From positions 3,539,671-3,603,670 of the forward strand of contig NZ_KI912266.1 in assembly GCF_000235425.2 (NCBI RefSeq): 64,000 nucleotides of DNA, read 5' to 3'. Origin of the DNA: Pseudofrankia saprophytica. Its GTDB lineage: Bacteria; Actinomycetota; Actinomycetes; Frankiales; Frankiaceae. The notes beneath the pieces are model-generated. The model searched no databases. It was given only the letters and a program-made list of their open reading frames with translations, and had not been told where the DNA came from. This document shows, one piece after another, positions 22,241 to 30,914 of this stretch. Both the position numbers and the translations under genes were made by a program. Each line of letters starts with the position of its first letter. Position 1 is the stretch's first letter.

Positions 22241-22456
22241 ATGAAAAATGTGCGGGTGTTCCTCCTCGACGACTACGAGATTGTATGGCGTGGTATCTCG
22301 TAAAAGACCGTGAAGAACCACTTCTCCGCAATTCTGGCGAAGCTCGGACTGGCCAGCCGTACCCAGGCGGCCGTCTTCGCCACCAACGCCAGGACCAGCA
22401 ACCTTGTGTCACCCGAGTGGCCTTCGATGATGCCGTCGCCGTCAGTCCCTGGGTAA
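22241..22456 (+). pseudogene. Remnant of a DosR/NarL-type response regulator (internal deletion plus nonsense)
   Basis: ATG 22241 opens with MKNVRVFLLDDYEIVWRGIS, the start of a NarL/DosR receiver domain including the paired acidic Asp residues. Then TAA (22301-22303) interrupts. The same frame continues with KTVKNHFSAILAKLGLASRT and QAAVFAT, the recognition helix and last helix of a LuxR-type HTH. The intact regulator at 34895 reads LSEKTVKNY at the same place, so the stop is most simply a GAA-to-TAA change at the Glu codon. About 150 codons covering the phosphorylation Asp and most of the linker are missing without loss of frame. The frame ends at TAA 22454-22456. It cannot make a working regulator. 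It lies between two universal stress genes. Confidence 0.85.
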
Positions 22457-22602
22457 CGACTCCTTGGTCTCCGAGCGGGAGTCCGTGGCGCGGGCCACCA
22501 TCTGGACGATGGCAGCGCGGCCGGGCAGGTGGTCAACCGCCCGTCCTCGTCCACGAACAGATCCGAAAATGATCGAAAATTGCCGGACAGGGAGAGTGGG
22601 TC

Positions 22603-23577
22603 ATGGGCGCGCTACGTGTGCTCGTCGGGGTGGACGGTTCTCCTGGTTCCGAGGTGGCGTTGCGCTGGGCCCTCCGGGAGGCGGCACTGTGGTCCGCCGC
22701 GAGGATCGACGGCGGCCACGACGGTGGAGCACCGATAGTTACCTCGCTGCTGTCCTGGACCACGCAGGAGCCGTTCGGTGGCGTGCTGCGCGCGGCGACG
22801 ACTTCTGATTCCGAGACCCTTGCTCAGGCGGGGAGACGGAGGTTGGAGCGCTCGATCGAGCGAGTTGGCGGGGCGGTCCCGTCGGTCGACCTACACCGGT
22901 TGGTCGTCCCCGGTGAGCCGGTTTCGGCGCTCGTCGAGGCGGCTGGTGGCGCCGACATGATCGTCGTGGGGAGGCACAGGCACGGGCCGTTCCGTCGCGT
23001 GAACATCGGTTGCGTCACCCAAGGCGTCGTTTACCACGCTCCCGTTCCGGTCGTCGTCACCCGCCCAGCGGGCGACAGCGATGACGACGACGGGCTTGCC
23101 GGGCGGCTCGACGATGATCGACGCGCGGTCGTCGTCGGGGTCGATGGTTCGGAACTGTCGTTGGTGGCGCTGCGCTGGGCGGCACAGGCCGCTGCCATCA
23201 GGCAGGTGCCGTTGCGGGTGTTGCATGCCTGGGGCTGCTATGACCCGCTGTATGCAGACGTGTTTGCCGCCGCGGAGGATTCGTTGGCCAGGAAGGCCGA
23301 CGAGATCGTCGATCAGGCGGTGAAGTTCGGTTTGGGCGACGCGTCTGATGTCACCGTCGAGCCGGTCGTCTCGTCTGAGTCGGGCATTCGTGCCCTGCTG
23401 CGCGAATCGGAGCAGGCTCAGTTGCTCGTGGTCGGCAGCCGCGGCCTTGGCGGCTTTGAGCGCCTGTTGCTCGGTTCTGTGAGCCACCAGTGCGTCGTGC
23501 ACGCCGCCTGCGACGTCGCCGTCGTCCGTAACGACCGCCAGTCACCTCAGGATGTCGTGGCCCACGGCGAGAGGTAG
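22603..23577 (+). CDS. Tandem-domain universal stress protein
   Basis: 324 residues, two UspA domains, a near full-length paralog of the protein at 8219-9193. It has the same opening VLVGVDGSPGSEVALRWALR, the same domain-2 motif VLHAWGCYDPLYADV, and an intact second ATP loop (GSRGLGGFERLLLGSVSHQ). The first-domain loop is altered (GRHRHGPFRRVNIGCVTQ; Cys replaces the Ser that follows the last Gly), so ATP binding there may be weaker. AGGGAGAGTGGGTC precedes ATG 22603. Its codon use is a little less GC-rich than that of the paralog, so the duplication is not very recent, or one copy came from elsewhere. A likely hypoxia or stress-survival factor. Confidence 0.92.
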   Translation: MGALRVLVGVDGSPGSEVALRWALREAALWSAARIDGGHDGGAPIVTSLLSWTTQEPFGGVLRAATTSDSETLAQAGRRRLERSIERVGGAVPSVDLHRLVVPGEPVSALVEAAGGADMIVVGRHRHGPFRRVNIGCVTQGVVYHAPVPVVVTRPAGDSDDDDGLAGRLDDDRRAVVVGVDGSELSLVALRWAAQAAAIRQVPLRVLHAWGCYDPLYADVFAAAEDSLARKADEIVDQAVKFGLGDASDVTVEPVVSSESGIRALLRESEQAQLLVVGSRGLGGFERLLLGSVSHQCVVHAACDVAVVRNDRQSPQDVVAHGER

Positions 23578-23607
23578 GAGCGGAACAACGGCTACGCGGT
23601 CGATTGG

Positions 23608-23640
23608 CCCGTCGAGCCCGTCGAGCCCGTCGAGCCCGTC
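23608..23640. repeat. Short tandem repeat, 9-bp unit
   Basis: CCCGTCGAG is repeated three times and followed by a fourth partial copy, in the gap between the stress gene and the convergent GAF-EAL gene. It is probably slippage-prone spacer DNA. Confidence 0.6.
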
Positions 23641-23758
23641 AAGCGCCGGCCGAGTGGGCCGGAGACGCGGGGGACATGTCCCTGGATGACCGATCGGTCG
23701 TAGGTGTCGGGCGAGATGGCGATCGTCAGTATGCCGGTGCTCGCGCTGCGCGCGTGTG

Positions 23759-25051
23759 TCAAAGGCACGGGTTGAGCGACATCGCGGTGCCACGTGCCTG
23801 GCCGCCGGCTGCCGTGGCTGGCGGGAGACGGTTGCCCAGGCAGGCTTCGTTGATATCGGCGGTCGGTAGTCCGAGTAGGTTGCCCTGGCCATAGGTGATG
23901 CCGGAGGCGACAACGGCGTCCAGCTCGGCGGTCGACTCGATGCCCTCGGCCACGACGCGTCCCCCGATCTCGGCCGCTACCTTCGTGAGCCCGGCGGCCA
24001 CGGCCCGTCGCGCCGCGTCGAGATGGATTCCATGGGTGATGAAGTAATCCATCTTGATCACTTCGGGCCGCAGGTGCAGGAGCTGTTCTAGTCCCGAATA
24101 GCAGCTTCCGACGTCGTCCACCGCGATGTGCGTTCCGTGCCCTCGCAGCACCTCGGTAGCCAGGAGCAGATTGTGGTCGTCGCCGATGTAGTCGTGCTCG
24201 GTGATTTCGACGGCTATCCGTTGCGGCGTTCCGGTCTCGACGATGAGGTCGGTCAGTTTGTCGTTCACCGTAGCTGGTGACGCGTTCACGGCGAGGATCA
24301 CATCGGGTGGCATTGCCGGCAGTGCTCGCAGCGCGTTGCGGATGGCCGCTGTCTCCAACTCGTAGCCCAGACCCACGCTGGCCGCGGCGGCGAACAGGTC
24401 CTGCGGTCCGCGAGTGAGCGTCGGGAACCGTGCCAGTCCTTCGACCGCGACGGTTCGTCCGGTGGACAGGTCGACGACTGGCTGGAAGAACATCCGTGGG
24501 CCGCCCTGGTCGAGCAGATCGCTGATCTGTCGCCAGAGCGCGCTGCGCGTGTCCCACAGCCTTCTGAGATCGATGACGAACTCGGTGAGGAACGACGCGA
24601 GTAGCCGTAGGAACCCACCGTCGCTTTGATGGAGCGAGAGGCAAGGCTGTCGACCGAGGCAGCCGAGCATGCCGTACACCCGTCCCTCGGTGTCGGTGAC
24701 CGGCGTCGCCGCGTACGAGCCGATGGCGAACTCGTCCACCACGGGCACATGTGAGGTGCGCGGATCCGCCTGAACGTCCGGGATCAGCGACGGGAGATCC
24801 CCGGAGAGAACCTTCGCATACAGCGAACCGTCGCGGCGCACGCTGGTACCGAGGCCCAGCCCGAACGCGGAGGTATCGCCGCTGACCACCTGAAGGATCA
24901 GCAGATCTCCTTCCAGCCGTCCTAGCCAGGCGAGATCCATGTGCAGTCTGCGCCGCAGAACCTCGAGCAACTCGACGAGTACCGCCCATGGCTCGGCCAC
25001 CTGAGACCGAGGCCCCAGGCATGACGCGTGGCGCCGCGACCTCAAGTCCAC
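23759..25051 (-). CDS. GAF-EAL protein, probable cyclic-di-GMP phosphodiesterase
   Basis: 430 residues. A GAF-like sensor domain (about 20-175; GSYAATPVTDTEGRVYGML) precedes an EAL domain (about 195-410). The EAL residues needed for metal and substrate are nearly all present: VEGLARF in place of EAL, Asn in LAVNASPATV, EITEHD, DDVGSCYSGL, IKMDYF, VVAEGIES and GQGNLLG. EGL for EAL occurs in active members, so hydrolysis of cyclic-di-GMP to pGpG is likely. The GAF part may sense a small ligand or redox state. GTG 25051 is drawn as the start but is too close to GGAGAGGA; TTG 25045 has ideal spacing and may be the real start. It is divergent from the GNAT/acyl-CoA synthetase gene. Confidence 0.82.
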   Translation of the reverse strand: MDLRSRRHASCLGPRSQVAEPWAVLVELLEVLRRRLHMDLAWLGRLEGDLLILQVVSGDTSAFGLGLGTSVRRDGSLYAKVLSGDLPSLIPDVQADPRTSHVPVVDEFAIGSYAATPVTDTEGRVYGMLGCLGRQPCLSLHQSDGGFLRLLASFLTEFVIDLRRLWDTRSALWRQISDLLDQGGPRMFFQPVVDLSTGRTVAVEGLARFPTLTRGPQDLFAAAASVGLGYELETAAIRNALRALPAMPPDVILAVNASPATVNDKLTDLIVETGTPQRIAVEITEHDYIGDDHNLLLATEVLRGHGTHIAVDDVGSCYSGLEQLLHLRPEVIKMDYFITHGIHLDAARRAVAAGLTKVAAEIGGRVVAEGIESTAELDAVVASGITYGQGNLLGLPTADINEACLGNRLPPATAAGGQARGTAMSLNPCL

Positions 25052-25348
25052 TCCTCTCCGTTACCCCTTGCTGTCGAACCAACACACATCCGCTGCAACG
25101 CCGTGACCGGCTCGACGTATGTCCGCGTCCAGGCGGGTCGAGGTGCCAGACGACCGGGCGCAGCCATGTCGGAGGTCCCGACGTGGCTGGTCATCAGCAC
25201 CCTGCCGGCCCAGACGCGCATGAAGGACGCTCGATATCGCCGGACCGGACGATCACCGGACCGTCCACAATGCCGCCTGTCCGAGCGCACAGCCAGCCGG
25301 ATCCGCTCGACCGTGCGCGGTGTGGCGGCCGACGAGGGGAGATCGAGG

Positions 25349-28030
25349 ATGTGGTCCGAATGCGACGTGGTCCTGCGCGACGGCGCGATCGCACACCTGC
25401 GTCCGGTGCGAGCGGGTGAGGGGACGGGGCTGAAGGCGCTGCATGCCCGGTTGTCGGACCGCAGTAGCTACTTCCGGTTCTTCACGTCCGGCAGGTTGGC
25501 GGCCGACCGCTATGTCGACCACCTGGTCGACACCACCGACCCGACGCACGGCGCCCTGGTCGCAGTGGTCGGCGGGCGGCTGGTCGGTGTCGCAGGCTAC
25601 GAGCTGCTCGCGGATCGGACCCAGGCGGAGATCGCCTTCGCCGTGGAGGAAGCTCAGCACGGCCGGGGCGTCGGAACCCTGCTGCTGGAGCATCTCGCCG
25701 CGTACGCCCGTGACCGTGGGGTGACGACGTTCGTCGCGCAGGTCCATGCGGAGAACGTGGCGATGCTGGGGGTCTTCACCAAGGCGGGATTTCCGGTGCG
25801 CCGGCACCGCGATGCCGAGGTCGTCGACATCACGTTCCCGGTGATCCCGACCGAAAGCCTGCTCGCTGCCCAGGACAGCCGGGAGAGCGAGGCCGATGTG
25901 CGCAGCCTGCGGGCGTTGTTGCGGCCCCGGTCGGTGGTCGTGGTCGGCGCGTCGCAGCGGCCCCGCACCGTCGGTCATGAGGTCGTGCGCAACATCGTGG
26001 CGGGTGGCTTTCCCGGTCCGGTGTACGTGGTGAACCCGCATGCCACCGAGGTGGCCGGCGTCACCGCCGTGCCGACCGTGCGTGATCTGCCGGGGCTGGT
26101 GGATCTCGCCGTGGTGGCGGTTCCCTCGGCCGTGGCGGGCGAGGTCGTCGAAGACTGCGCGAGCGCCGGCATACGCGCCGTCGTGGTGCTGACGGCGGGA
26201 TTCGCCGAGGCCGGTGTCGAGGGACGGGCCCGCGAAGCGGAGCTGGTGGCCAGGGCCCGGTCATCCGGGATGCGGATCGTCGGACCGAACTGCATGGGAA
26301 TCGTCAACACGACGGCTGGGGTGCGGTTGAACGCCACGTTCGCGGTCGCGCCACCGCACGCAGGCCGGGTCGCCGTGGTCTCGCAGTCGGGCGGCCTGGG
26401 AATCGCCCTGCTCGAGCAGGCCAGCGCGCTGGGGCTGGGGCTGTCGACGTTCGTCTCGACCGGCAACAAGGCGGACGTCTCCGGCAACGACCTGCTGCTC
26501 TGGGCGGAGCAGGACGCGGACACCGACGTCGTCGCGTTGTACCTGGAGTCCTTCGGTAATCCGCGGAAGTTCTCCCGGATTGCCCGGCGGGTGTCCCGCA
26601 GCAAGCCGGTGGTGGCGGTCAAGGGCGGCGGCTCGGGGGCCGGGGCGCGCGCGGCCCGGTCGCACACCGCCGCCGCGGTGACGTCACGGACGCACACCGA
26701 CGCGCTGTTCCGGCAGGCCGGCGTGATCGCGGTCGATGGGCTTGGAGAGCTCCTGGACACGGTGTCGCTCCTCGCGCACCAGCCGCTGCCCGCCGGCAAC
26801 CGGCTCGCGATCGTTGGCAATGCCGGTGGCCCATGCGTGCTCGCCGCGGACGCGGCCGAGGCGGCCGGACTGACGGTCGCCGAGCTCACGCCCACCACTC
26901 AGGCCGAGCTGCGTGCGGTGCTGCCCGCCGGCGCCGCCGTCGCCGGGCCGGTGGACGCCATCGCCTCGGTGTCCGGGCCGGCGTTCGAGAAGGCCCTGCG
27001 CGCCGTTCTCGCCGACCCAGGAGTCGATGGCCTGCTGGCCGTCGTCGCGCCGACCCCGCTGACCGAGCCGGACGACCTGCCGGCCGCCGTGCGTGCGGCC
27101 GCCGCACACACCGGCAAGCCTGTGCTGGCCGTGCTGCTGGGTCAGGTCGCCCGAGTGACGACGCTGGAGCCATCCGACCGGACGGTCTGCGCGTACAGCG
27201 TGCCGGAGGACGCGGTCCGCGCCTTCGCCCGAGCCGCGGGTCACGCCGCATGGCTGGCCCGACCGGTGGGAACCGTCCCGGACCTGACCGGGCTGGACCG
27301 CGACCGGGCGCGGGCCATCGTCAACGAAGCCCTCGTAAAGGCTCCGGATGGCTGCTGGCTCCTGGCGGAACACGCCGTCGAGCTCGTCGCCTCCTACGGC
27401 ATTCCGGTCGCGCCGGTGACCCGGGTGGACTCGCCCGACGCCGCGGCCGCCGCCGCCGCTCAGATCGGCCGGTCGGTCGTCCTCAAGGCGGGCAATCCGG
27501 ATCTGGTGCACAAGAGCGACCGGGGCGGCGTCGCGCTTGGCCTCACCACCCCGGCGGCCGCTGCCGCGGCCTACGTGAAGATGGCCGCGCTGCTCGGTGA
27601 CGAGATGGGCGGCGGTCTCATCTCGCCGACAGCCGAGGCCGGGACGGAGACATTGATCGGCGTCGTGCAGGACCCCGCGTTCGGACCGCTTGTCGCGTTC
27701 GGGCTTGGTGGCGTCTTCACCGATCTGCTCGCTGACCGTGCCTACCGACTCCTGCCGCTGACGGACGTCGACGCGGCCGAGCTCGTCCGCGAGCCCCGTG
27801 GTGCCAGCCGGATCCTCGGCGGATTCCGTGGCGCCGCGGCCGGCGATCGCGCAGCCGTCGAGGACGTGTTGCTGCGCGTCGGCCGCCTCGCCGACGACAT
27901 CCCTGAGATACGTGAGATGGACGTCAATCCACTCATCGTCACCTCAAACGGAGCGGTGGCTGTCGACATCAAGATCCGCATCGCACCGGCGCTTGACGCC
28001 ACCGACCCCACCTTGCGGCGGCTTCGCTGA
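25349..28030 (+). CDS. GNAT acetyltransferase fused to ADP-forming acyl-CoA synthetase (Pat-like)
   Basis: 893 residues. An N-terminal GNAT domain (about 10-165; acetyl-CoA loop VEEAQHGRGVGTLLLEHLA) is followed by the CoA-binding Rossmann domain (about 190-320; SVVVVGASQRPRTVGHEVV), the succinyl-CoA-ligase-like domain (VSQSGGLGIALLEQAS) with the probable phospho-His in ARSHTAA near residue 440, and an ATP-grasp subunit at the C-terminus (VLKAGNPDLVHKSDRGGVAL). Proteins of this kind acetylate lysines of metabolic enzymes, notably AMP-forming acetyl-CoA synthetase. In E. coli PatZ the synthetase half is inactive and GNAT is C-terminal; the N-terminal order seen here is the actinomycete form. 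Whether the synthetase part makes acetyl-CoA here is open. ATG 25349 follows AGGGGA with 8-base spacing; the longer upstream frame lacks homology. Confidence 0.88.
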   Translation: MWSECDVVLRDGAIAHLRPVRAGEGTGLKALHARLSDRSSYFRFFTSGRLAADRYVDHLVDTTDPTHGALVAVVGGRLVGVAGYELLADRTQAEIAFAVEEAQHGRGVGTLLLEHLAAYARDRGVTTFVAQVHAENVAMLGVFTKAGFPVRRHRDAEVVDITFPVIPTESLLAAQDSRESEADVRSLRALLRPRSVVVVGASQRPRTVGHEVVRNIVAGGFPGPVYVVNPHATEVAGVTAVPTVRDLPGLVDLAVVAVPSAVAGEVVEDCASAGIRAVVVLTAGFAEAGVEGRAREAELVARARSSGMRIVGPNCMGIVNTTAGVRLNATFAVAPPHAGRVAVVSQSGGLGIALLEQASALGLGLSTFVSTGNKADVSGNDLLLWAEQDADTDVVALYLESFGNPRKFSRIARRVSRSKPVVAVKGGGSGAGARAARSHTAAAVTSRTHTDALFRQAGVIAVDGLGELLDTVSLLAHQPLPAGNRLAIVGNAGGPCVLAADAAEAAGLTVAELTPTTQAELRAVLPAGAAVAGPVDAIASVSGPAFEKALRAVLADPGVDGLLAVVAPTPLTEPDDLPAAVRAAAAHTGKPVLAVLLGQVARVTTLEPSDRTVCAYSVPEDAVRAFARAAGHAAWLARPVGTVPDLTGLDRDRARAIVNEALVKAPDGCWLLAEHAVELVASYGIPVAPVTRVDSPDAAAAAAAQIGRSVVLKAGNPDLVHKSDRGGVALGLTTPAAAAAAYVKMAALLGDEMGGGLISPTAEAGTETLIGVVQDPAFGPLVAFGLGGVFTDLLADRAYRLLPLTDVDAAELVREPRGASRILGGFRGAAAGDRAAVEDVLLRVGRLADDIPEIREMDVNPLIVTSNGAVAVDIKIRIAPALDATDPTLRRLR

Positions 28031-28107
28031 AACCCGTGACCGTCGACCTCGCGGTGAGATCGACAACCTGCCGACGGTGCGCCACCGCGTAGTCGACGAT
28101 TGCGTCC

Positions 28108-29145
28108 TCAGGCGCCGGCGAGGTGTTCGAGCACGTCCGACACGGGACGACGCCTGGTCGGCGCCAGTGGGGGAGTGGACGTGTCGGGGTAGCCGACACG
28201 AATGATCATTTGCGTGAGGCCGGTGGCTCCGGTCAGTGAGTGGACCAGCGAGCGGGTCGCCTCGATGTCGAGAGCCTGGCCGAGGGGAGAGGTCGCGAGG
28301 CCCTCGGTCGTGGCGGTCAGCAGCACGCGGCTGAGTGCCCGGCCAGCGCGTAGGCGGTCGGCGGGGCCGTCGGCGTCGGTGCCGAGGACGAGCACGCCAG
28401 GGTGCTCGACTCGGGCGGCGCGCACCCGTTCCCCGGCCTCGTCGGCGTTGGCCGGTTCGCCCCCCGCGCCGCCGGTGAAGTCGCGGGCCGGGAACTCGGA
28501 GGGACGCGACTCGGCGCTCGACAGAGCCGCCGGGCGCGGGATGCCGTCGGTGGCCTCCGGGTCGTCGCGGATCCAGGAAGCGAGCTCGGCCTGGTAGCCG
28601 GGGTCGTTGCGTTCGATCCAGTCGGCCCTGGCCAGCAGGACCGACAGCTCGATGCGGGCGTCCTCGCTGGTCAGCGACGCGAGCCAGCAGCCTTCTGCCT
28701 CGGCGGCCCGGCGCAGCGCGCGCACCTCGTCGATGGACAGCTCCGCCGGGGTGAGCGGGCGGCGGTCGGTGTGCCGGCGGGTGATGGCCTCGGCGAGCTG
28801 GGTCTCGTCACCGGTGGGTGGGCGATGGCCGATGATCGTCAATGTGGCCAGCCGGTCGGTGGTGAGGTCGGGGCCGTCGGGGAAGTCGCCGACCTCGACG
28901 TCCAGCCCGGCGGCGCGCAGCGACAACCAGCCGTTGAGCAGCGCGGCGCCGCAGCTGACCAGCAGCTGGCGGTGATCGTGGTCGATGACCGGGACGGCCC
29001 GGGAGAGGTCGGCGAACAGTTCCAGGGTCTCGTCGCGGAACCGCCATTTCCAGGGCTGGGTGTTGTGGATCGACGGCGCCAGGCCCGCGGCCTCGACCGC
29101 CGCGTATACCTGCTCCATCGAGAACGTAGTGCCGCTCGTGACCAT
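28108..29145 (-). CDS. Acg-like nitroreductase-family protein
   Basis: 345 residues. The N-terminal motif AGLAPSIHNTQPWKWRF (about 18-34) is the flavin-site signature of the Acg group (Rv2032, Rv3127, Rv3131), which has two fused nitroreductase halves. The second half contains TTEGLATSPLGQALDI and IIRVGYPDTSTPPLAPTRRR, both typical. Acg-type proteins bind FMN and are among the most strongly DosR-induced proteins of mycobacteria. Acg itself is thought to sequester flavin rather than reduce nitro compounds, so catalytic function here is uncertain. ATG 29145 follows GAGGAGACGACC; further in-frame starts upstream lack homology. It lies downstream of the 2-oxoacid oxidoreductase gamma gene on the same strand. 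Confidence 0.85.
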   Translation of the reverse strand: MVTSGTTFSMEQVYAAVEAAGLAPSIHNTQPWKWRFRDETLELFADLSRAVPVIDHDHRQLLVSCGAALLNGWLSLRAAGLDVEVGDFPDGPDLTTDRLATLTIIGHRPPTGDETQLAEAITRRHTDRRPLTPAELSIDEVRALRRAAEAEGCWLASLTSEDARIELSVLLARADWIERNDPGYQAELASWIRDDPEATDGIPRPAALSSAESRPSEFPARDFTGGAGGEPANADEAGERVRAARVEHPGVLVLGTDADGPADRLRAGRALSRVLLTATTEGLATSPLGQALDIEATRSLVHSLTGATGLTQMIIRVGYPDTSTPPLAPTRRRPVSDVLEHLAGA

Positions 29146-29471
29146 GGTCGTCTCCTCGTCCCGCTGCAGCCAACCGAACTTCATCGCCAACCCGGACCGC
29201 GACCAGCCCTCGCCCGGGGCATCATCACACGACTGCCCGGGGCTCACCCGGACACGCCGCACTCGTGATCCTGTCAGCTCGGCTCCGGCGTGCTTCGCGA
29301 GGAGTGGACGGTCACTGGGCGCCGGCCGCGACGGCCTCGAACGACTGCGCCGCGAGCGCTGCGACGATCCAAGCCTAGATCGGCAGGTGCCGGTCGAAGG
29401 TGCGGCCGCCGGACGGCGGTCGACCGGCGGGATGCCCGGCCGTCATCTGCGTCCGTCACCGCTGGATCGCG
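29146..29471. other. Intergenic region between porG-like gene and nitroreductase gene
   Basis: 326 bases without a supported gene. I found no DosR-type box and no strong terminator. The orphan gamma-subunit gene would be expected to have alpha/beta partners here, and none is present. Confidence 0.5.
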
Positions 29472-30071
29472 CTATGCGCGCGCCGCTCCCGGGGCGCGGT
29501 CCACGAGGGCGTAACGGACGAAGGCGTGTGCCGACCGGGCGGCCTCGACGTTGTCCGCGGCGACCCGGCCGGTGAAGCCTTCCTGGATCGCGGTCTCGAC
29601 GGCCTCGAGTGTGACGACGCCGGTCAGCGCGGCGAAGGCGCCGAGCAGGGCAGTGTTCGGCAGCGGGTGCCCGAGCGTGCGCCGGGCGATCTCGGTGGCG
29701 GGAACGGTCAGCAGGCGCACGGCCGCCAGGCCATGGTGCGCCGCGAGGTCGTCGAGGCCGAGTTCGTCGACGTCGTGGGAGGAGTTGACGAGGACGTAGC
29801 CGTCCGGCCGGATCCCCTCGAGCGTGTCCACCACGTGGAGCAGCGTTGGATCCTGCACGATCAGCGCGTCCGGGTGCAGCACTGGCTCGCGACGGCGGAT
29901 CGGCGCGTTGTCGACCCGGCAGAACGCGAGCATCGGCGTGCCTGCGCGCTCCGGGCCAAATCCGGCGAATGCCTGCGCGTACCTGCCCTGGGAGAAGGCG
30001 GCGGCCGCCAGGGTCTCGGCGGTGGTGACGATCCCCTGCCCGCCGCGTCCGTGGATCCGTACCGTGAACAT
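29472..30071 (-). CDS. 2-oxoacid:acceptor oxidoreductase gamma subunit (PorG-like), orphan
   Basis: 199 residues, full length for the family. It opens MFTVRIHGRGGQGIVTTAET, the signature of the gamma subunit of pyruvate or 2-oxoglutarate ferredoxin oxidoreductases. AFAGFGPERAGTPMLAFCRV and NTALLGAFAALTGVV are also typical. The full enzyme oxidatively decarboxylates a 2-oxoacid to acyl-CoA and passes electrons to ferredoxin, using TPP and FeS clusters held by other subunits. No alpha, beta or delta gene is nearby, so it either works with subunits encoded elsewhere or has another role. The leader is ACGGGGTAGAG before ATG. It is divergent from the DUF1876 gene across a 476-base gap. Confidence 0.85.
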   Translation of the reverse strand: MFTVRIHGRGGQGIVTTAETLAAAAFSQGRYAQAFAGFGPERAGTPMLAFCRVDNAPIRRREPVLHPDALIVQDPTLLHVVDTLEGIRPDGYVLVNSSHDVDELGLDDLAAHHGLAAVRLLTVPATEIARRTLGHPLPNTALLGAFAALTGVVTLEAVETAIQEGFTGRVAADNVEAARSAHAFVRYALVDRAPGAARA

Positions 30072-30547
30072 CTCTACCCCGTTCCTGTTGCTGCCGGGCG
30101 CCGAAGGCGCCGCGCCTGACAGCCACGGCGCTGTTGCGAGCCGGTGCCCCCCGACGGTGCACTCCCATCAGCGGCCAGGGCGTCCGGAGCGTCGACGGTC
30201 GGGTACCGGCACTATTGACTGTGCGCCATCGGCAAGGCCGGATCGCGGTACGTACGTCCCATCCTCGGGGGACCTGCGGGCACCGGCGCCGACCTCACCT
30301 TCCCGAGGTCGCCTTCCCGAGGTCGCCTGTCGCCCTCGTCGCGTACGCGCAGGCCGTCGACCGGCCGGACCGACCACAAAGGGGACCACCGCCGCGGTCA
30401 GGGAACACCTCGAAGGGTCGGATCGCCAGGCGGCCCCGTGCCGGCCGGGCCATCCGACGACGGTCCGGTCGGCACGGGTACGGCCTACCAGGGGCCCTGT
30501 CACCGGTCGATCGGCGGGGCGAGGCTCTAACCCATAGGAGAAAGGCG
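30072..30547. other. Divergent intergenic region, likely promoters
   Basis: 476 bases between porG-like and DUF1876 genes. It contains an imperfect DosR-like GGGAC-CTGC-GGGCA at 30269-30282, GTCCC/GGGAC arms around 30256-30273, a 14-base tandem repeat of CTTCCCGAGGTCGC at 30299-30326, and the strong ribosome binding site of the next gene (AGGAG 30536-30540). No gene is supported. Confidence 0.5.
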
Positions 30548-30826
30548 GTGTGCATCATGATCCAGGAAAAGACTTGGGCGGTAAGCATCTTCCTGACCGA
30601 GGGCGACGGCCTGACACAGGCGGAGGCGGTGCTGTACTCCGGCGCCGACCGTGAGCTGCGCGGCATCGGCCGCGCCCGGTGCGACCCGGACGACTACGAG
30701 ATCCCCGAGATCGGCGACGAGGTCGCAGCGTCCCGGGCACTGGCGGACCTGGCGCGCAGGTTGCGGAGCACGGCGGCCGGCGACATCGAGGCCGTGACGG
30801 GCGTCCACGCCCACGTGCATCCGTGA
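30548..30826 (+). CDS. DUF1876 protein, Rv1738-like (hypoxia/hibernation protein)
   Basis: 92 residues. EKTWAVSIFLTEGDGLTQAE, ELRGIGRARCDPDD, VPEIGDE-like IPEIGDEVAASRALADLARR and the final DIEAVTG line up with mycobacterial Rv1738 and Rv2632c. Rv1738 is one of the most strongly DosR-induced proteins; its structure resembles ribosome hibernation factors, and a role in halting translation has been proposed. GTG 30548 is chosen because AGGAG (30536-30540) is 7 bases away, whereas ATG 30557 would be too far. This gives an N-terminus MCIM..., and Rv1738 also begins MC. A single-domain cytoplasmic protein followed after 88 bases by a CBS gene. Confidence 0.88.
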   Translation: MCIMIQEKTWAVSIFLTEGDGLTQAEAVLYSGADRELRGIGRARCDPDDYEIPEIGDEVAASRALADLARRLRSTAAGDIEAVTGVHAHVHP

Positions 30827-30914
30827 TCCGTGAGATCGCGGAGCGCCAGAGCCACGAAGGACGCCAGGAAGACCCATGGCGCGCCGAGGACTGCCATGAA
30901 CTACGGAGGCTGAA

